Assembly (NCBI GenBank): GCA_002633005.1
Contig: NMRA01000043.1
Coordinates: 501,229 to 565,228, forward strand
Source: Phoronis australis
Lineage: Eukaryota; Phoronida; Phoronidae
Length of the DNA: 64,000 bases
Reading direction: 5' to 3'
Both the position numbers and the translations under genes were made by a program. Positions within the stretch are counted from its first letter, which is position 1; the number at the start of each line of letters is the position of its first letter. The notes under the pieces were generated by a model that worked only from the letters and a program-made list of their open reading frames with translations, searched no databases and had not been told where the DNA came from. Positions 36,791-49,085 of the stretch are shown here, in pieces.

Positions 36791-39700
36791 AGAAAAAGTA
36801 AAGATAACAGAAGAGTTTGTGGTTCTCTGGTTTTCAGTGCGTCAAAAGAATATTTGTCGTGAATATTTTCCATGAAGCTTGCCATCAGTTACTTCTTTGT
36901 CTATCATTACTAAAAATGGAAGTGGATATTTATTTGAATTAAATCTGAGACAATAAATGACAGTAAAACATAAGCTCAAGAGCTGGTTATCGTGGACAAA
37001 TTAAAATCTAAGTCTCACAAGTTTTCACGCACTTTTAATTGTGTCAAACAAAGGTTTTGTGGTTGTATACTGACCACAACGTTAATAATGTCAATACTGT
37101 ATTACTTCATCTGTTCTGGACAGTCCTCCACATTGATAGCACATGTCTATGATCTGATATGTCCTGTATGCTGTGGAAACCATCCATTTCCTTTGAACAG
37201 CACACAAGCTGGGTTTGCATAGTGAACTGCTAAGTACACCTGCTGTTTAAACCATACCTGGAGGGGGTCTTATTGCTAACTAGGAAGTACTGAGAGTTGT
37301 TGTGGAATAGTTGGGGTTACCCCACTCTTCCTCTGTGAGTCAGAACCAATTGAAAACCAACTGATATTGGGTGACCACAAATAATGTATAGACAGGATTA
37401 ATTGTCTTATGGTGGTGGTTGTTAGCAGGAGGTACTTGCTGATTTTATTTACCATGTGGGTTGAATGGTATTTTTATTTGATCCCATAAAGTCTTGTTGA
37501 AATTTCGTCTGTTTGGGACATGATATATCTGACCAGAGAATTAAGTTATGTTAAATTTCCCAGAAAAATAACTTAATAATGTATGTCAGCTTGGTATGTA
37601 TGGTGGAGGTGCCACCAGAGAGCACTGGACAAAAACCCGTGTTGTCAGCGATTTAGCCCTGAAGCCTGTTTGAAAAATTTAGAAAAATGTTGTTTTTGCA
37701 AGACTCGATGTGGCGACCTGTAACTTGTCAATGCAACCTGAGATTTTGTTCGGCTACCTAATATAAATCCCAAGGTGACACAAAGTCACCAGATTTTTGT
37801 GAGTTGCAACCACGGCAGAAGAAGTTGAACAAGTAAGAATTCATCTGTACTTGGCTTAGAAATTTATGGTGACTTCAAAAAATCGTAACTTTTTTCCTCC
37901 TAATACAATGCCTTTAGTTTTTAGTTCTGTTGATTTTGTGACATAAGTGACTTTGCACACATTTAAGGACGCGCTCAGACATCAAACGGGAGTCGGAATT
38001 GTTCGGGGGCAAAAGCTGGTTGGCCCGACAAATAACAGTTCTGATTCTGCTTGGGTAATCTATCATCACTGTTCACATGTTCTTCCGTTCGACTATAAAA
38101 AGCGGAGTTTCCTGGTGTGTTCCTTTCTTATTTGTCGACCTTGGATTTTTGCCTGGTTGCAATTGGTGAGTTGACATTATGCTAAGTGTTTAGCCCTGCT
38201 TTAGCTTATATATATATGTGTCCGAAAAGTTACTGTACTCATTGTGTTGCTAGACAGCTGCACTGTGTTGCAGAAAAAGGCATTTTAATAGCTTTGTTTC
38301 TCAGATTGAACTTACTCTTCCGCCCAAATCCTGTCTACTTTGAGATACTGTATAGGAAGATATGAAATGCAATAGAGCAGTGTGGGTGGGACTACCAACA
38401 TCACCTATCAACTGCAGCACTGTTACCACATGGCCTATCAATAACATGTTCCATGTCAGAATTATCTGTGATCTCACTCAGTTGAAACAAAACACATCAT
38501 GTCACATGTCAGTATCCTCCAGGATGATTAATCTGCATATGGCCTGCTTATGCTTTTTTCCTCTACATTTTGTCCCCCTTGTGATAAAAGAGCTCAGCCT
38601 GTATTGCTGCATCTGGTCCGGTATTTCCAGCAGAGTTGGTGATACTCCCACGCTCTGATTCAACTCATTATCCGGTGGGACTTATCTCATTTGCTTTGCC
38701 TGGAGTTATGTCAAGAAGAATTCAAAACCCCATGACTTGTTTATGAGTGAGTCATTCTTGTTCAGATTTCCAAGAGGTTGGCAGATTGATTGTTGTTCCT
38801 GGCCCATGATGGGAAGGATGGCATTTGGACGCAAGGTACTTTTACTGGGCATGTTTCTCAATTTTGAAATTTTTAGATGTCATTTTATTGGTATTTTCAG
38901 AGCAGTTCTTCTATTACTAAATGGAGACCACCATTCCGTGATTCTATTGTTTGGTTTAGTTAACTGATTTCACAGCTGTGTTTGTCCACAGAAGTGATTA
39001 ATTAATTGCTTATTGAGAAAACTTAGCTTGTTGATGAATTTTAATTTTTGGATTGCGACATAGCTATATGCGGAAACAATTGGGTCTTCCGTGATTGCCC
39101 AGCAACACTCGAATCTTGTATTTACCCACAATGCCGTCTGTCAGGCATATTTGCTGCCTCGTTTTCATGCCACTGGAATCTCACATGTTATTTGTTGTTG
39201 TCTGATTCTTTACAAGTTTTTCTTGGTTGCATTATTCTATTCGTCCTAATGTCATCGAAGTATTACTGCTCTGCGTGTGGGCTGCAACTCTGATGTGGGA
39301 AAGTGTGATAAACTACAAATATCCGTGGATATGTGATCTGAAATTCTTCGACTTCCCGACATCAATGACGGACAGGAAAATGTGCCCTATTTCCAAAACG
39401 AGACAAAGGAGAGATCTATCGCCGTGTAATACAGAACAATCCTATTGCTTTGATTTCATTACTTTGCGCTGAATGTATTTTGTCAAAAATAACCTTGTGA
39501 TTGTAATGGGATTGTTGGGAGATTTGTAGTTTTTTGAACATTTGGGAATCAGTGAGTGTCATGGAAAATGTAAGATTTGATTTTAGAGAGGGTATGGAAT
39601 GCACATTTGTTCTAAAGTTTATATTGTTCATGCTATTTTAACAAATTTCTTTTCAGAAAATTTCATAGAAATCTCAAGGAGATTCTGCAGTCACATAAGC

Positions 39701-40899
39701 TTTTACGTATGAATAAGTTATGATTTTTGAAATTTCAATTTGTATTTGTAACAGAATTTCTTAAGAACCCAACGACCTTGATAACTTCCAAAAAGGTCAA
39801 CCTGAAGAATTTTATCAGGACCTGTTGACCCCCACATGGGTGATATCCCCAGCAACATTTTGTGGAGAATATATTGAGAACAGTTGTCAACCACTTGTGG
39901 CCTGGTGTATTGAGTCTTTCATGTGGTTAGACAATCTGCATGGACTTCCCAGCCACTGTTTTGCTTGGCCATGGCACCAGGTCGGACACACTTTTGCAAG
40001 GAATATTGGAAGGATAATACTTGGACAGTATATTTTACAAGAAAAACATAGATGCTGAATTGTCTTCGGGTTTATGTAGATGGCCAGTTGCATCTACCAT
40101 ACCTGAGTTTCCGTGGGACATCTTATGATGTCTCTATTTTTAAATTGAGCGTCCACTCGATGGAAGAGAAGAATGTTGGTGTACACATGTGTCTGAATAA
40201 ACTGCGGAAACATGCAACTGAGAACTACTTCCAAGCTTCTTTTGTCATGCAAAACCGTACTTGTGCTAGGGCAAGTTGATTGGACACAAGTGTAATTTTT
40301 GTCAGCAGGATCAGTTGTGAGTTGTCAGTTTGTTCGTGAGACAACTGCTGGTCTGGTCATAACTTAACTATGACAAAATACGAGAGGTTGGATCCACTGC
40401 TGGATTTCAAGGTATTTTCCTCACTTTTCTAATGCTCTGTTTGATGATGGGCAGTTCGTAACTTGTATTGGTTTGTGCGCAATCGTTTGGATATTATTCA
40501 TTATTTTCTTTGTAGGAACAGTTAAGCTTCTAGTTGCGAAAACATATTTTGTATTTGTTTTTCCCAGAACTCTAACCAATGTAATTTGTCTGGTGGAAAC
40601 ATTATTGGAAACCCCTTTTTAACTGGCTCAGTTCCTGAGTCGCCATTTGAATTGTGGTTTGAGATGATACGCATGTAAATGAAGGTTGAATGATCCAATA
40701 AGTGCTACATGATCAGTCATGTTAGTAGACTTGCTGTTGTAACTGCATTAACTTGTGTATGCTGTTTGAAAGTTGTTTATTACGAGGAAATGCTAACTTT
40801 ATTGAAGGCATTGTTTTTTGGTCAATTTGGCATATTGCGCTTACTATGGAAAGGTATTTTGAATATTTTTAGCTTTGTTTTGTAAAAGTTTTATGAAAT
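36791..40899. other. Unassigned DNA
   Basis: Several 60-100 codon open frames exist on both strands, but none shows a domain, a good splice context or codon bias. No repeat family is recognised. Confidence 0.45.
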
Positions 40900-41265
40900 A
40901 CCGTATTCGCCGTAATAGCCGCCCATGCCCCTATAAGCGCCCCCCACGTGTTTTCAGACTTTGCTGAAATAAGCGCCCAGTCCATGAACGTGTACACGGG
41001 AACAATGACGTACCTACAGTCCTAAAACTCGGCTACAGTAACGTCTTCAATTTATCAAAAAAGTTTTGCACGGGTCTTCTAGACCACCAGCGGCACTGCT
41101 ACGTTTGTATTTAGCCGTGACTTTACACTTTAAAGTAACGCAGCGCTTCAAAAAGAACGCAACAGCGTTGCTACNCCGGGTTTCAACCGCCTTGGGTTAT
41201 AATAAGCGCCCCCCCTGAACCGAACTTTTCTAAGCGCCCTGGGCGGTTATTACGGCGAATACGGT
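40900..41265. mobile_element. Non-autonomous TA-flanked inverted-repeat element (MITE)
   Basis: It begins ACCGTATTCGCCGTAATA and ends with the reverse complement TATTACGGCGAATACGGT (terminal repeats of about 24 bp, one mismatch). TA borders both ends, consistent with a Tc1/mariner-type TA duplication. The interior is rich in AAGCGCCC repeats. A single N sits at 41175. About 366 bp, no coding capacity. Confidence 0.8.
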
Positions 41266-43020
41266 AAACAATTTTGTCAGACCGAAAGTGCAACTCTGAA
41301 CAATTTGCACAGTGCAAGCAGTGTCTGTCTAAGTGGATGAGTTACTAATTACTATTCTATTATTTTTTGGCATCATTGCACCACCTTGCGATTACTTTGG
41401 TGACGATAGTGCCATCTAGTGATAATTCTGATGTCTGTTGACTACTATAGCTAATGGGAAATGTTCATCTTTGCAGTTTATGTCGCGGCTTTCCTAGTTC
41501 CGGATTCAACTTCATAGGAAAAGGTTAAAAAAGTTCCAACTATTGAGTCTTTCTACTCTGGCTCATTCAGGATTAAAAAGAAGGCATCCAAAATGGGTTT
41601 TTCAATTTTTTTCCAGGTGGCTGTGACTAATGACATGTGAATGTATTTTTGTGATCCCAAATCAAACTGTTGAACTTGTAGTGTGGTATGTTTCTATGGA
41701 GACGTGTGTCTGTAGAGTCCCAAAGAGCTCCTGGAGCTGTATTCAGTGTTAGCAAGTATAGGGACATCAATGCTGACATGCTTACTTTACATGGGCATCC
41801 CAATGCTGAATAGAACATACTACCTCAGGTGTCTTAATTTGAGTTTGGGAACCTCGGACACCCTTTGGCTTTTTCATCTTTTTCATGAAGGTCTGATTCT
41901 ACATTCATTGCTTTAGCAAATGTTGTTAGAGCTCAGAAAAGTTTTCTGTTTGACACGATTTCATTCTGTTGTGCAAGATGGGTATAGTTGACAGGGACGA
42001 AATGCAAGTGCTTTCATTCCTGGTAATTATGAGGCATATGTTTGCATGAATTGTTTGAACATCCTACCACAAAATAGTGACAATTTGACATGATGTTAAG
42101 ATAGAATATATAAAAAAAATGGAAATATCCCACTGTATTAAATCAATACAGAACGTTGTCCACCACCAACCTATATAATGACAAGGCATATTTCATTCTG
42201 TCCCTGCTATTGGAAATTAGCCATTGGACGTTATTATGATGGATATGCATGTGCCTTTATTATGCATAACTGGGGTTCATTTGTCTGGGTAATAACCATG
42301 CTTTGTTTTCTTCTCTAGTTTTGTTAGTAGCGTTTTTTTCAAACATTTGTCCTAGCATTTTCGTTAACATTCCCATTTGATCTGTTGCCCAGATTGTCAG
42401 TTCCGCATACTTCTATTAAATTTCCATTGGCAAATGACTCACATAGCCAGGTATTTCGTACTGTGCTAGTGAATTGTAGATGCCTTCGTTTGTCAAAAAG
42501 ATAGCATTATCAAAAGCAGTGGTGAACCATGAATAGGACTAAGGTGCTTTTTATGTTGGTTAAGGACATTCGTTGATCCATGCCCTATAAATGCCTTGGC
42601 CAGTGGTTAAAAACAAAGTTCTGTTCTTTCAACCTTTGGTGTTGTTCAAACAATGTCCTTTTTATTGCCTCTGAACAAATGGCCAGCTGTCAGAATCTCA
42701 TAGACTGGTAACAAAGCTCAACCCATAAACTTGTCAATGATTATGGCTCATTAAGCTAGCTTTGTATACAACTGACTGCTTGTTAGGGCCAAGTGCTTCT
42801 CAAAAAGCTTTACCACCCAGTTTTATTGTTGGAAATTTGTCGGGCTATTTGTTTTAAACAAGTTCAGAGGAGGTGCAACTCCAGTTGTAACTCTTTTGGG
42901 TGAATCTGTGAATAATATTCAAGGTTTTATTCAAAATGGTGCAAACCTGCCATTCTTGTGATCAGCATCATCTCACACAAGGTACACATATACCTCTATA
43001 CCTGGTACTAGAACTATAAA
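41266..43020. other. Unassigned DNA
   Basis: AT-rich, stops in all frames, no recognised repeat or gene. Confidence 0.45.
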
Positions 43021-43480
43021 GGGCCTTTCATACTAGTGTCGAGGCGTTGATGGATTGGGGAGTTGCCCGGTCCTGGATCGCAGCTAACAGCTCTAGTTAA
43101 CATCGCAGTTAACAGGTAGATTTAATAGCACAGGGTCGACGCTGTGGTGCAGTATGAACGGTTAACTTCTGTCCAATTGAAGTTATCGCCAGGGGCCACT
43201 GTTATCGTCAATGGTAGTGGCGTCTTTCAATAGCTGCATATATTTTGCTCTAATAATAACCAATCCATATAAAAATAAGTTTAATGTCAATTAGCACACG
43301 TAAATGTTCCCAAACTGTCACATTAAAAAAAATCTTAGGGTGCAGCGCTACCTTGCGATAACTTCGATGACGACAGCATCGCTCATTGTTCATTAACAAC
43401 CGAAACAAGTATGAACGGTCCAGTTAACTGCGCTGTTTATGTTGACCTCCGACTAGAGTTAAGTCAGTATGAAAGGGCCT
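43021..43480. mobile_element. Non-autonomous DNA transposon (family 1, copy B, reverse orientation)
   Basis: A 460-bp element with ends GGGCCTTTCATACT and AGTATGAAAGGGCC. The interior is the reverse complement of the 53829-54293 copy: TTGGGGAGTTG, GTTAACATCGCAGTTAAC, GTCGACGCTG, TTTGCTCTAATAATAACCAAT and CACGTAAATGTTCCCAAA. It has no coding capacity. Confidence 0.85.
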
Positions 43481-44700
43481 AAAGACAGGTGTTTTAGAGC
43501 AGTATCCTTTGTCTTGTCAGCTTCACTCATAAATAACCTATTGGCACCTTTGTCTACAGACCTGCTAGCCATACTGAATCATTGTAATTACAAGGATGCT
43601 GGCACAAAAGGTCGACAACAAATTCCAATGCCTCTGGGGCTAGCAAGTGTACTTTTAAACATTGATAAGTGCACAGATGCAAATGCATAGATTGCTACCA
43701 ATGGATGTTGCCACTTCCCGTTCACATTTGCTGAAACTCGGTTAAATGATTCATCTATGTTGTTTTTCATAGCGTCTATCTCAAAAGTATACCTCTGACT
43801 ACTATCTCGCAATGTCCTCAAATGAAATAATATGACGTTCAATAAGTTGTCTTATGAATAGCAAATCAGAAATTTAGAATGAATATGGAATAAAGTTATG
43901 AAACATGATGAGGTATGGCATCTAAAAAATTAGTTTAATTGCCTCAAGGTGGCACAGAATTTGGACTTAAAACGGAGAGGTATTTGCTCCTTGGCTTGAG
44001 TTGATGTGTTAGGTTTTGTCTTGTTGTAGTCTTCACTCTGTTCATGACATGTCTGCTATTGATTTATACTCAGTTATCAGTCTATTCATAGACATGTCTA
44101 GTCATCAGGTATTGAAGTTAGTGTGGAAAGAACTGAATAATCAGTTTTCATTATATATCCTACATGATGTGCTGCAGTATTTAAGTTTGTACAGTAGTTT
44201 CATTTGAACAATTTACTGATTTTTTCACAATGGTAATATACTTCAGCTACTTTCATGAAAACTTGACTAAACAGGGTTACTTTTTGCAAGTGCTTTGGTG
44301 TCCTTCCCCCATTTTCTCACTTTATGTTATTCTGTTTGCTTATCGCTGAAATCACCTGATATGGTATCGTCCATGGATTGGTAAATCTTCTGTTGTTCGC
44401 AGTGTTCTCCACAGTGTAATTCCAAACTCAACGCAAATATTTAGTAGCAGTTGTTGACATTGTTTCATTTCTAATCATAACCATGGGTGTGCTGGAGGTT
44501 TTTATATGTGGTTTAAACAGTACACACCATGGATTTTTGCACATTTTGAATTACCGGTGGCCACAAACTAAATGTATGACGTAAAATTTAGCTAAACCCA
44601 TGTTTATTTTGTGTAATTAGCTCGAAATTTTGATTTTTCTTTCAATTTTGCCAATTTTCACATTTCCCGCCATGTGACGTCATGGGTTGAACACAAGAGA
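43481..44700. other. Unassigned DNA
   Basis: No gene or repeat recognised. The last 50 bases before 44721 contain TGACGTCATGGGTT, whose inverted form lies after the THAP remnant near 45330. Confidence 0.4.
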
Positions 44701-44720
44701 TTAGTGACTAGCATTGAACA

Positions 44721-44990
44721 ATGGCGGAAAGCAGGGAATTTGAAAGCGACGACGATTATGAGCAAAAATTGAACGCATATTGTGAAGAAACGTACGGGAA
44801 TGGTGGCCAGGATGAGGAAATGGGGTTGCACGAAAGCGAGAATAAGTTTAATGTGCTTCCGGCTGCATACTTTTCTACTTTGAGCCTTACGAACTGGATC
44901 CTCCCGCGAGAGAAGCGGCCACGGGCTCGGCGAGTCAACCCAGTCATCCAACAGTCAATCCTGAACTAAAAGCTGATGTTTCTGAATTAT
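44721..44990 (+). pseudogene. P2RX7-intracellular-domain-like gene, N-terminal remnant
   Basis: ATG in a good context (AACAATGGCGG) is followed by an acidic stretch (MAESREFESDDDYEQKLN) and then, after a +1-type frameshift near 44880, by FEPYELDPPAREA. An acidic leader followed by FEP(Y) is how many invertebrate genes annotated as P2X purinoceptor 7-like begin, before their cysteine-rich ballast-type zinc domain. That zinc domain is missing: the copy ends where the convergent THAP remnant ends. The family link rests on pattern memory and needs a profile search. Confidence 0.45.
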
Positions 44991-45002
44991 AAATATTGTC
45001 CT

Positions 45003-45277
45003 TTATTGAACCAGGCCTTCGTCGTATTGTCTCTTGTGACTGGAGTCGAAACGCGAGTCCTCAAAGTAGGCAGAACACAGAGTGGCCCCGGACCGAATCG
45101 CTTGGTCCACGATGACGTCCCACACTCTCGTTCGGCGCACGAAGCGATGCCACTTCTGCGCAACTTTGGTATCCTTCGGAACACTGAGACGTTCTCCGCC
45201 TGGCTACTGTTGCTGCAGCCTCCGGAAACACATCTGCGAACCTTCTCGACGCTAAATGTATTTTGCTTTCTCTTCAC
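45003..45277 (-). pseudogene. THAP zinc-finger gene remnant, frameshifted
   Basis: On the minus strand RRCVSGGCSNS gives the first two Cys of the C2CH THAP zinc finger. After a frameshift caused by a small deletion near 45183, PKDTKVAQKWHRFVRR continues the THAP fold (FP/IPKD...KW block), and LCSAYFEDSRF is the LCSxHFE block with the zinc-binding His changed to Tyr. The frame ends at TAA 45003-45005, where related proteins usually continue. Frameshift, lost ligand and truncation together mean it is not functional. It is convergent with the P2RX7-like remnant, ending about 15 bp from it. Confidence 0.75.
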
Positions 45278-46019
45278 TCAATACACTGCATAACTCTCTG
45301 ATCCGAACAGTAATGGCGAACGACTTGGGTTTAACCCATGACGTTGTACATAATTATTATTTTTTTCAATTTTTGTGTGTTTCTTTATGAGCTGTGCACT
45401 AAAGGCACTGAAATCTAGTAAGATATAATAATAAAATTTATTTTGAGGTACAAGAGTCATGTTGTGTACACTTTAAAACTGCACACTGCACTGGTGTGTC
45501 CTACTTTTTAGACACTTCAAAGTTTAGCTTTCCTACCAATATATCTCACAATTCCTCCAAAGCATTAACAGACCCAGAGGATCAAACAAAAGATTAAAAG
45601 TTCTTTTAATAATATCAATGCCGATTTTACTATCAATTAGACATATTAAGTACTACTAACATGAGTTCTGATGTGACCTAGTTTTTAGTGACACCTGTTG
45701 TCAAGTTGAATAAGCTCATAAAAGCTCTAACTTGCCACTAGATGTCAGTCAAAATCAAAATTGTCTTTATTAAGCCAATTAAATTGTTTCTTCACGGATT
45801 GACTTGCAAAATTTTAAAGTTAGAATGACAAAGTAAATTAGACAATTGATTAAGCAAGCTAGATGACTCCATGAAATTTTTGTTATTTAAAGATTTTTGC
45901 AGATTTTATTAATGATAATTCAAACTCTTGTAGTGTCATACAAAGTTATACATATAGTGTTGACTGCCACTAATATTCTGTAATGGGCTTGATGTTGGTT
46001 AATCAAACCCTGCTTTTAG
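45278..46019. other. Unassigned DNA after the THAP remnant
   Basis: AACCCATGACGTT near 45330 is an inverted partner of AACGTCATGGGTT-like sequence before the P2RX7-like start codon (44677-44695). It may be a sub-terminal repeat of one composite element. The rest is AT-rich. Confidence 0.35.
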
Positions 46020-46138
46020 TGTCGAGGGCTGAAATGCCAAGCCAGGCTAAAAGTGCAAACCTGACGCAGCAGCACTTTTCAAACTCGAGGCGCATACGCA
46101 GCAAAATCCAAACTCGTTACAGCGACGAGTTAAAACAG
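46020..46138 (+). CDS. Possible isolated first coding exon (unrecognised)
   Basis: Acceptor CTGCTTTTAG and donor AACAG|GTCGTG bracket an open 119 bp whose base composition (GCAGCAGCA, CGACGAG) is much less AT-rich than its flanks. From the ATG at 46034 it reads MPSQAKSANLTQQHF then SRRIRSKIQTRYSDELKQ, 35 codons ending in phase 0. No domain or partner exon is recognised. The donor is weak beyond GT. It could equally be a fragment of a decayed gene. Confidence 0.25.
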
Positions 46139-46499
46139 GTCGTGGAGAACACTGGTTCGTCATATTCTTCCCAGTTTTCAGTATACAGTTTGTGTTATTT
46201 GACAGCTGTATTGCACTTTACTGTTAGATTTTTGTTGTTGAAAATTTCTAAGCACTTAGAGGATCTCTAAGGGGAACGGTGGCTGTACTCACTGAGAGGG
46301 AATTTTTGGTTAAGGGGAGAAGCCCCCCCCGTGTTTCACACCAATTGCACCTCCCCGTGCAACTGTCTAAAGTTGCTGATGGTACTAACTAGCATAGCTA
46401 AAACTAAGGTGTTGCACAAGTGATTCTGAGCTTGAGGTGAGTTTTTAAGTGAGTGGAGAATTTTGGGGTCTGATTAAGCATGATTTTATAATACTTAAT

Positions 46500-49085
46500 A
46501 GTTTTATGGGCCCACATATTTATATGTGGTCGCATATTGCCGTCATCTCTGTCTGTGCATCCGGGCGTCTGCGGCTGTATCTCCTAAACCCCTTGCAGGA
46601 TCTTATTGAAATTTGGCAAGAGGTTCCTATGGGGTTGACGACAGAGGGCGACGAGTTTCGGACCGACCTGAATACCACTGTGCCCCCTAGTGGCAATTTT
46701 AATTTTTTACGTTTGCGTCTGTATCTTCAAAGGTCCTCAACCGATTTTCGTGAAATTTAGTACATAAGCATCTATTAATGAGTTGACGCTATCCTCTTGT
46801 TTTTTGAATGGATTGGAGGCATTTTGCGCCACCTAGTGGCCATTTTTATGCGCCCACATATTTATATGTGGACGCATTATGCCGTCATCTCCGTCCGTCC
46901 GGGCGGCGTCCGGCGTCTGGCGTCCGGCGTCCGCTGCTCTATCTCCAAAACCCTTTGACATACGTTCATGAAATTTGGCACATATGTTCCATTCATGAAT
47001 GGGACGGCATGTGCGAACTTTCGAACGNNNNNNNNNNNNNNNNNNNNNNNNNNNNNNNNNNNNNNNNNNNNNNNNNNNNNNNNNNNNNNNNNNNNNNNNN
47101 NNNNNNNNNNNNNNNNNNNNNNNNNNNNNNNNNNNNNNNNNNNNNNNNNNNNNNNNNNNNNNNNNNNNNNNNNNNNNNNNNNNNNNNNNNNNNNNNNNNN
47201 NNNNNNNNNNNNNNNNNNNNNNNNNNNNNNNNNNNNNNNNNNNNNNNNNNNNNNNNNNNNNNNNNNNNNNNNNNNNNNNNNNNNNNNNNNNNNNNNNNNN
47301 NNNNNNNNNNNNNNNNNNNNNNNNNNNNNNNNNNNNNNNNNNNNNNNNNNNNNNNNNNNNNNNNNNNNNNNNNNNNNNNNNNNNNNNNNNNNNNNNNNNN
47401 NNNNNNNNNNNNNNNNNNNNNNNNNNNNNNNNNNNNNNNNNNNNNNNNNNNNNNNNNNNNNNNNNNNNNNNNNNNNNNNNNNNNNNNNNNNNNNNNNNNN
47501 NNNNNNNNNNNNNNNNNNNNNNNNNNNNNNNNNNNNNNNNNNNNNNNNNNNNNNNNNNNNNNNNNNNNNNNNNNNNNNNNNNNNNNNNNNNNNNNNNNNT
47601 TTTTTTTGCGCCCATGGTTGTATCTCCCAAACCGTTTGCAGGATCTTTACTAAATTTAGCAAGTGTATTGATGTGATGTTGACAACGGACGATGACGACT
47701 TTAGGATGATTCTGACTACCGGTATGCCTCTAGTGGCAATTTTAGTATTTGCCTCTAGTGGCAATTTATAGTATTTTACATTGACCTCTGTATTTTCATA
47801 GGTCTTCAGGTGTATACTTTGTGTTACTTCGTGACTATGAAGGAAAAGTTCCAAGTAGAAATTTTTTTCTGGCATTCTAATGCTATGCTAATCTCGTATG
47901 TTGGTAAATTTGTTTTTATTCTATGTTTCTGTGGTGCTTTAAGCAACTGGTGTATAGGATGTGCTTGTATTATGAAGATTACTCAGACACATTTTGCCCC
48001 TAGCCTATTGAGGAGACAATGACCATGCCTTTCCATTTTGCTAAGTACAACATACTACATATATGCTCTCTACTGGCCACTTTGTGGTACCAATAAACAA
48101 CCCTAGAAGGATACCGTATGCGGTGCAATTGTGGGCGCATTTCAACGCTCTGCGTTGCTCTTGTTACTGTTTTCGAGTCGTTTTTTTGGCGGCCGCCCCT
48201 CTAACAACCAAACCACTTTAAGGATAATTGTGAAAATTGGAATGTATGTTCTTACTCTGAGGAAGACTGTTGATGATGATTTTCTGACGACTTCGACTAC
48301 TGTGGCGCCTCCTAGCGGCAGTTTTGTTTGTTTTTGCTCCCATGGCTGTATCTCCTAAACTTTCCACAGGATCTTTATTAAATTTCGCAAATATATTTAT
48401 ATAAAGGTCACTACGGACGATGACGACTTTCAGACAGATCGGTGTACCTGTGTGTCCCCTAACGGCAGTTTTAGTTTTTTACGTTTACCTCTGTATCTTC
48501 AAAGGTCCTCTACGGATTTCCATAAAATTTGGCACATAGACATCTATTAGTGAGATGAGGCTATCCTCCTGTTTTCGGATGGATTTGTAGTTTGCGCCAT
48601 CTAGTGGCCATTTTTGTTGTTTTCGAGTCTGTTTGTTGGCGTCCGTCCCTCTGTCAACCAAACCACTCTAAGGATGATTGTGAAAGTTGGCATGTATGTT
48701 CTTTCTATGAAGGTGATGTTTGACGATGATTTTCCGATGACTTCGAGTACTGTGGTGCCTCCTAGTGGCGGTTTTGTTTTTTTTTTTGAACCCATACCTG
48801 TATCTCCTAAGCCCTCTGCAAGATTTTATTAAATTTAGCTTGTGTATTTGGTATATGAAAAGTTAACATAGAGAGGACGACGACTTTTAGACAGAACCGA
48901 CGAGCACTGTGCCCCCCTAGTGGCAATTTCATTTTTTCGTTTTCTTTTATTTCTCTGAAGTTCCTCGATAAATTTTAATGAAATTTGGTAAATGCCTTTC
49001 TTTTAAAGAAACAATGACATTTTCTGGTTTTCAGACGGATCCGGTGTATTTTGCACCATCTAGTGGCCATTTCGATGATTCAATC
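46500..49085. repeat. Satellite-like array with CTAGTGGC and TATCTCC...AAATTTGGCA landmarks
   Basis: Diverged units each contain CC(A)CCTAGTGGCNATTTT, CTGTATCTCCTAAACC and AGGATCTTTATTAAATTTG. At least eight CTAGTGGC-type sites occur (about 46685, 46832, 47732, 47755, 48313, 48600, 48770, 48917, 49060). Two units carry the palindrome CCACATATTTATATGTGG (46512-46529, 46854-46871). The array surrounds the large gap, probably because it is hard to assemble. Long frames through it reflect the repeat. Confidence 0.85.
47028..47599. other. Assembly gap (572 N)
   Basis: N only, inside the satellite-like array; the true array length is unknown. Confidence 0.99.

Noticed and set aside
38362-40279. 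Cluster of 70-100 codon plus-strand frames as a possible multi-exon gene
   Set aside because: No conserved domains, no matching splice phases, and no compositional change against flanks.
46808-47875. Frames of 225-332 codons on both strands
   Set aside because: Most of their length is the N gap; the rest is satellite-like repeat.
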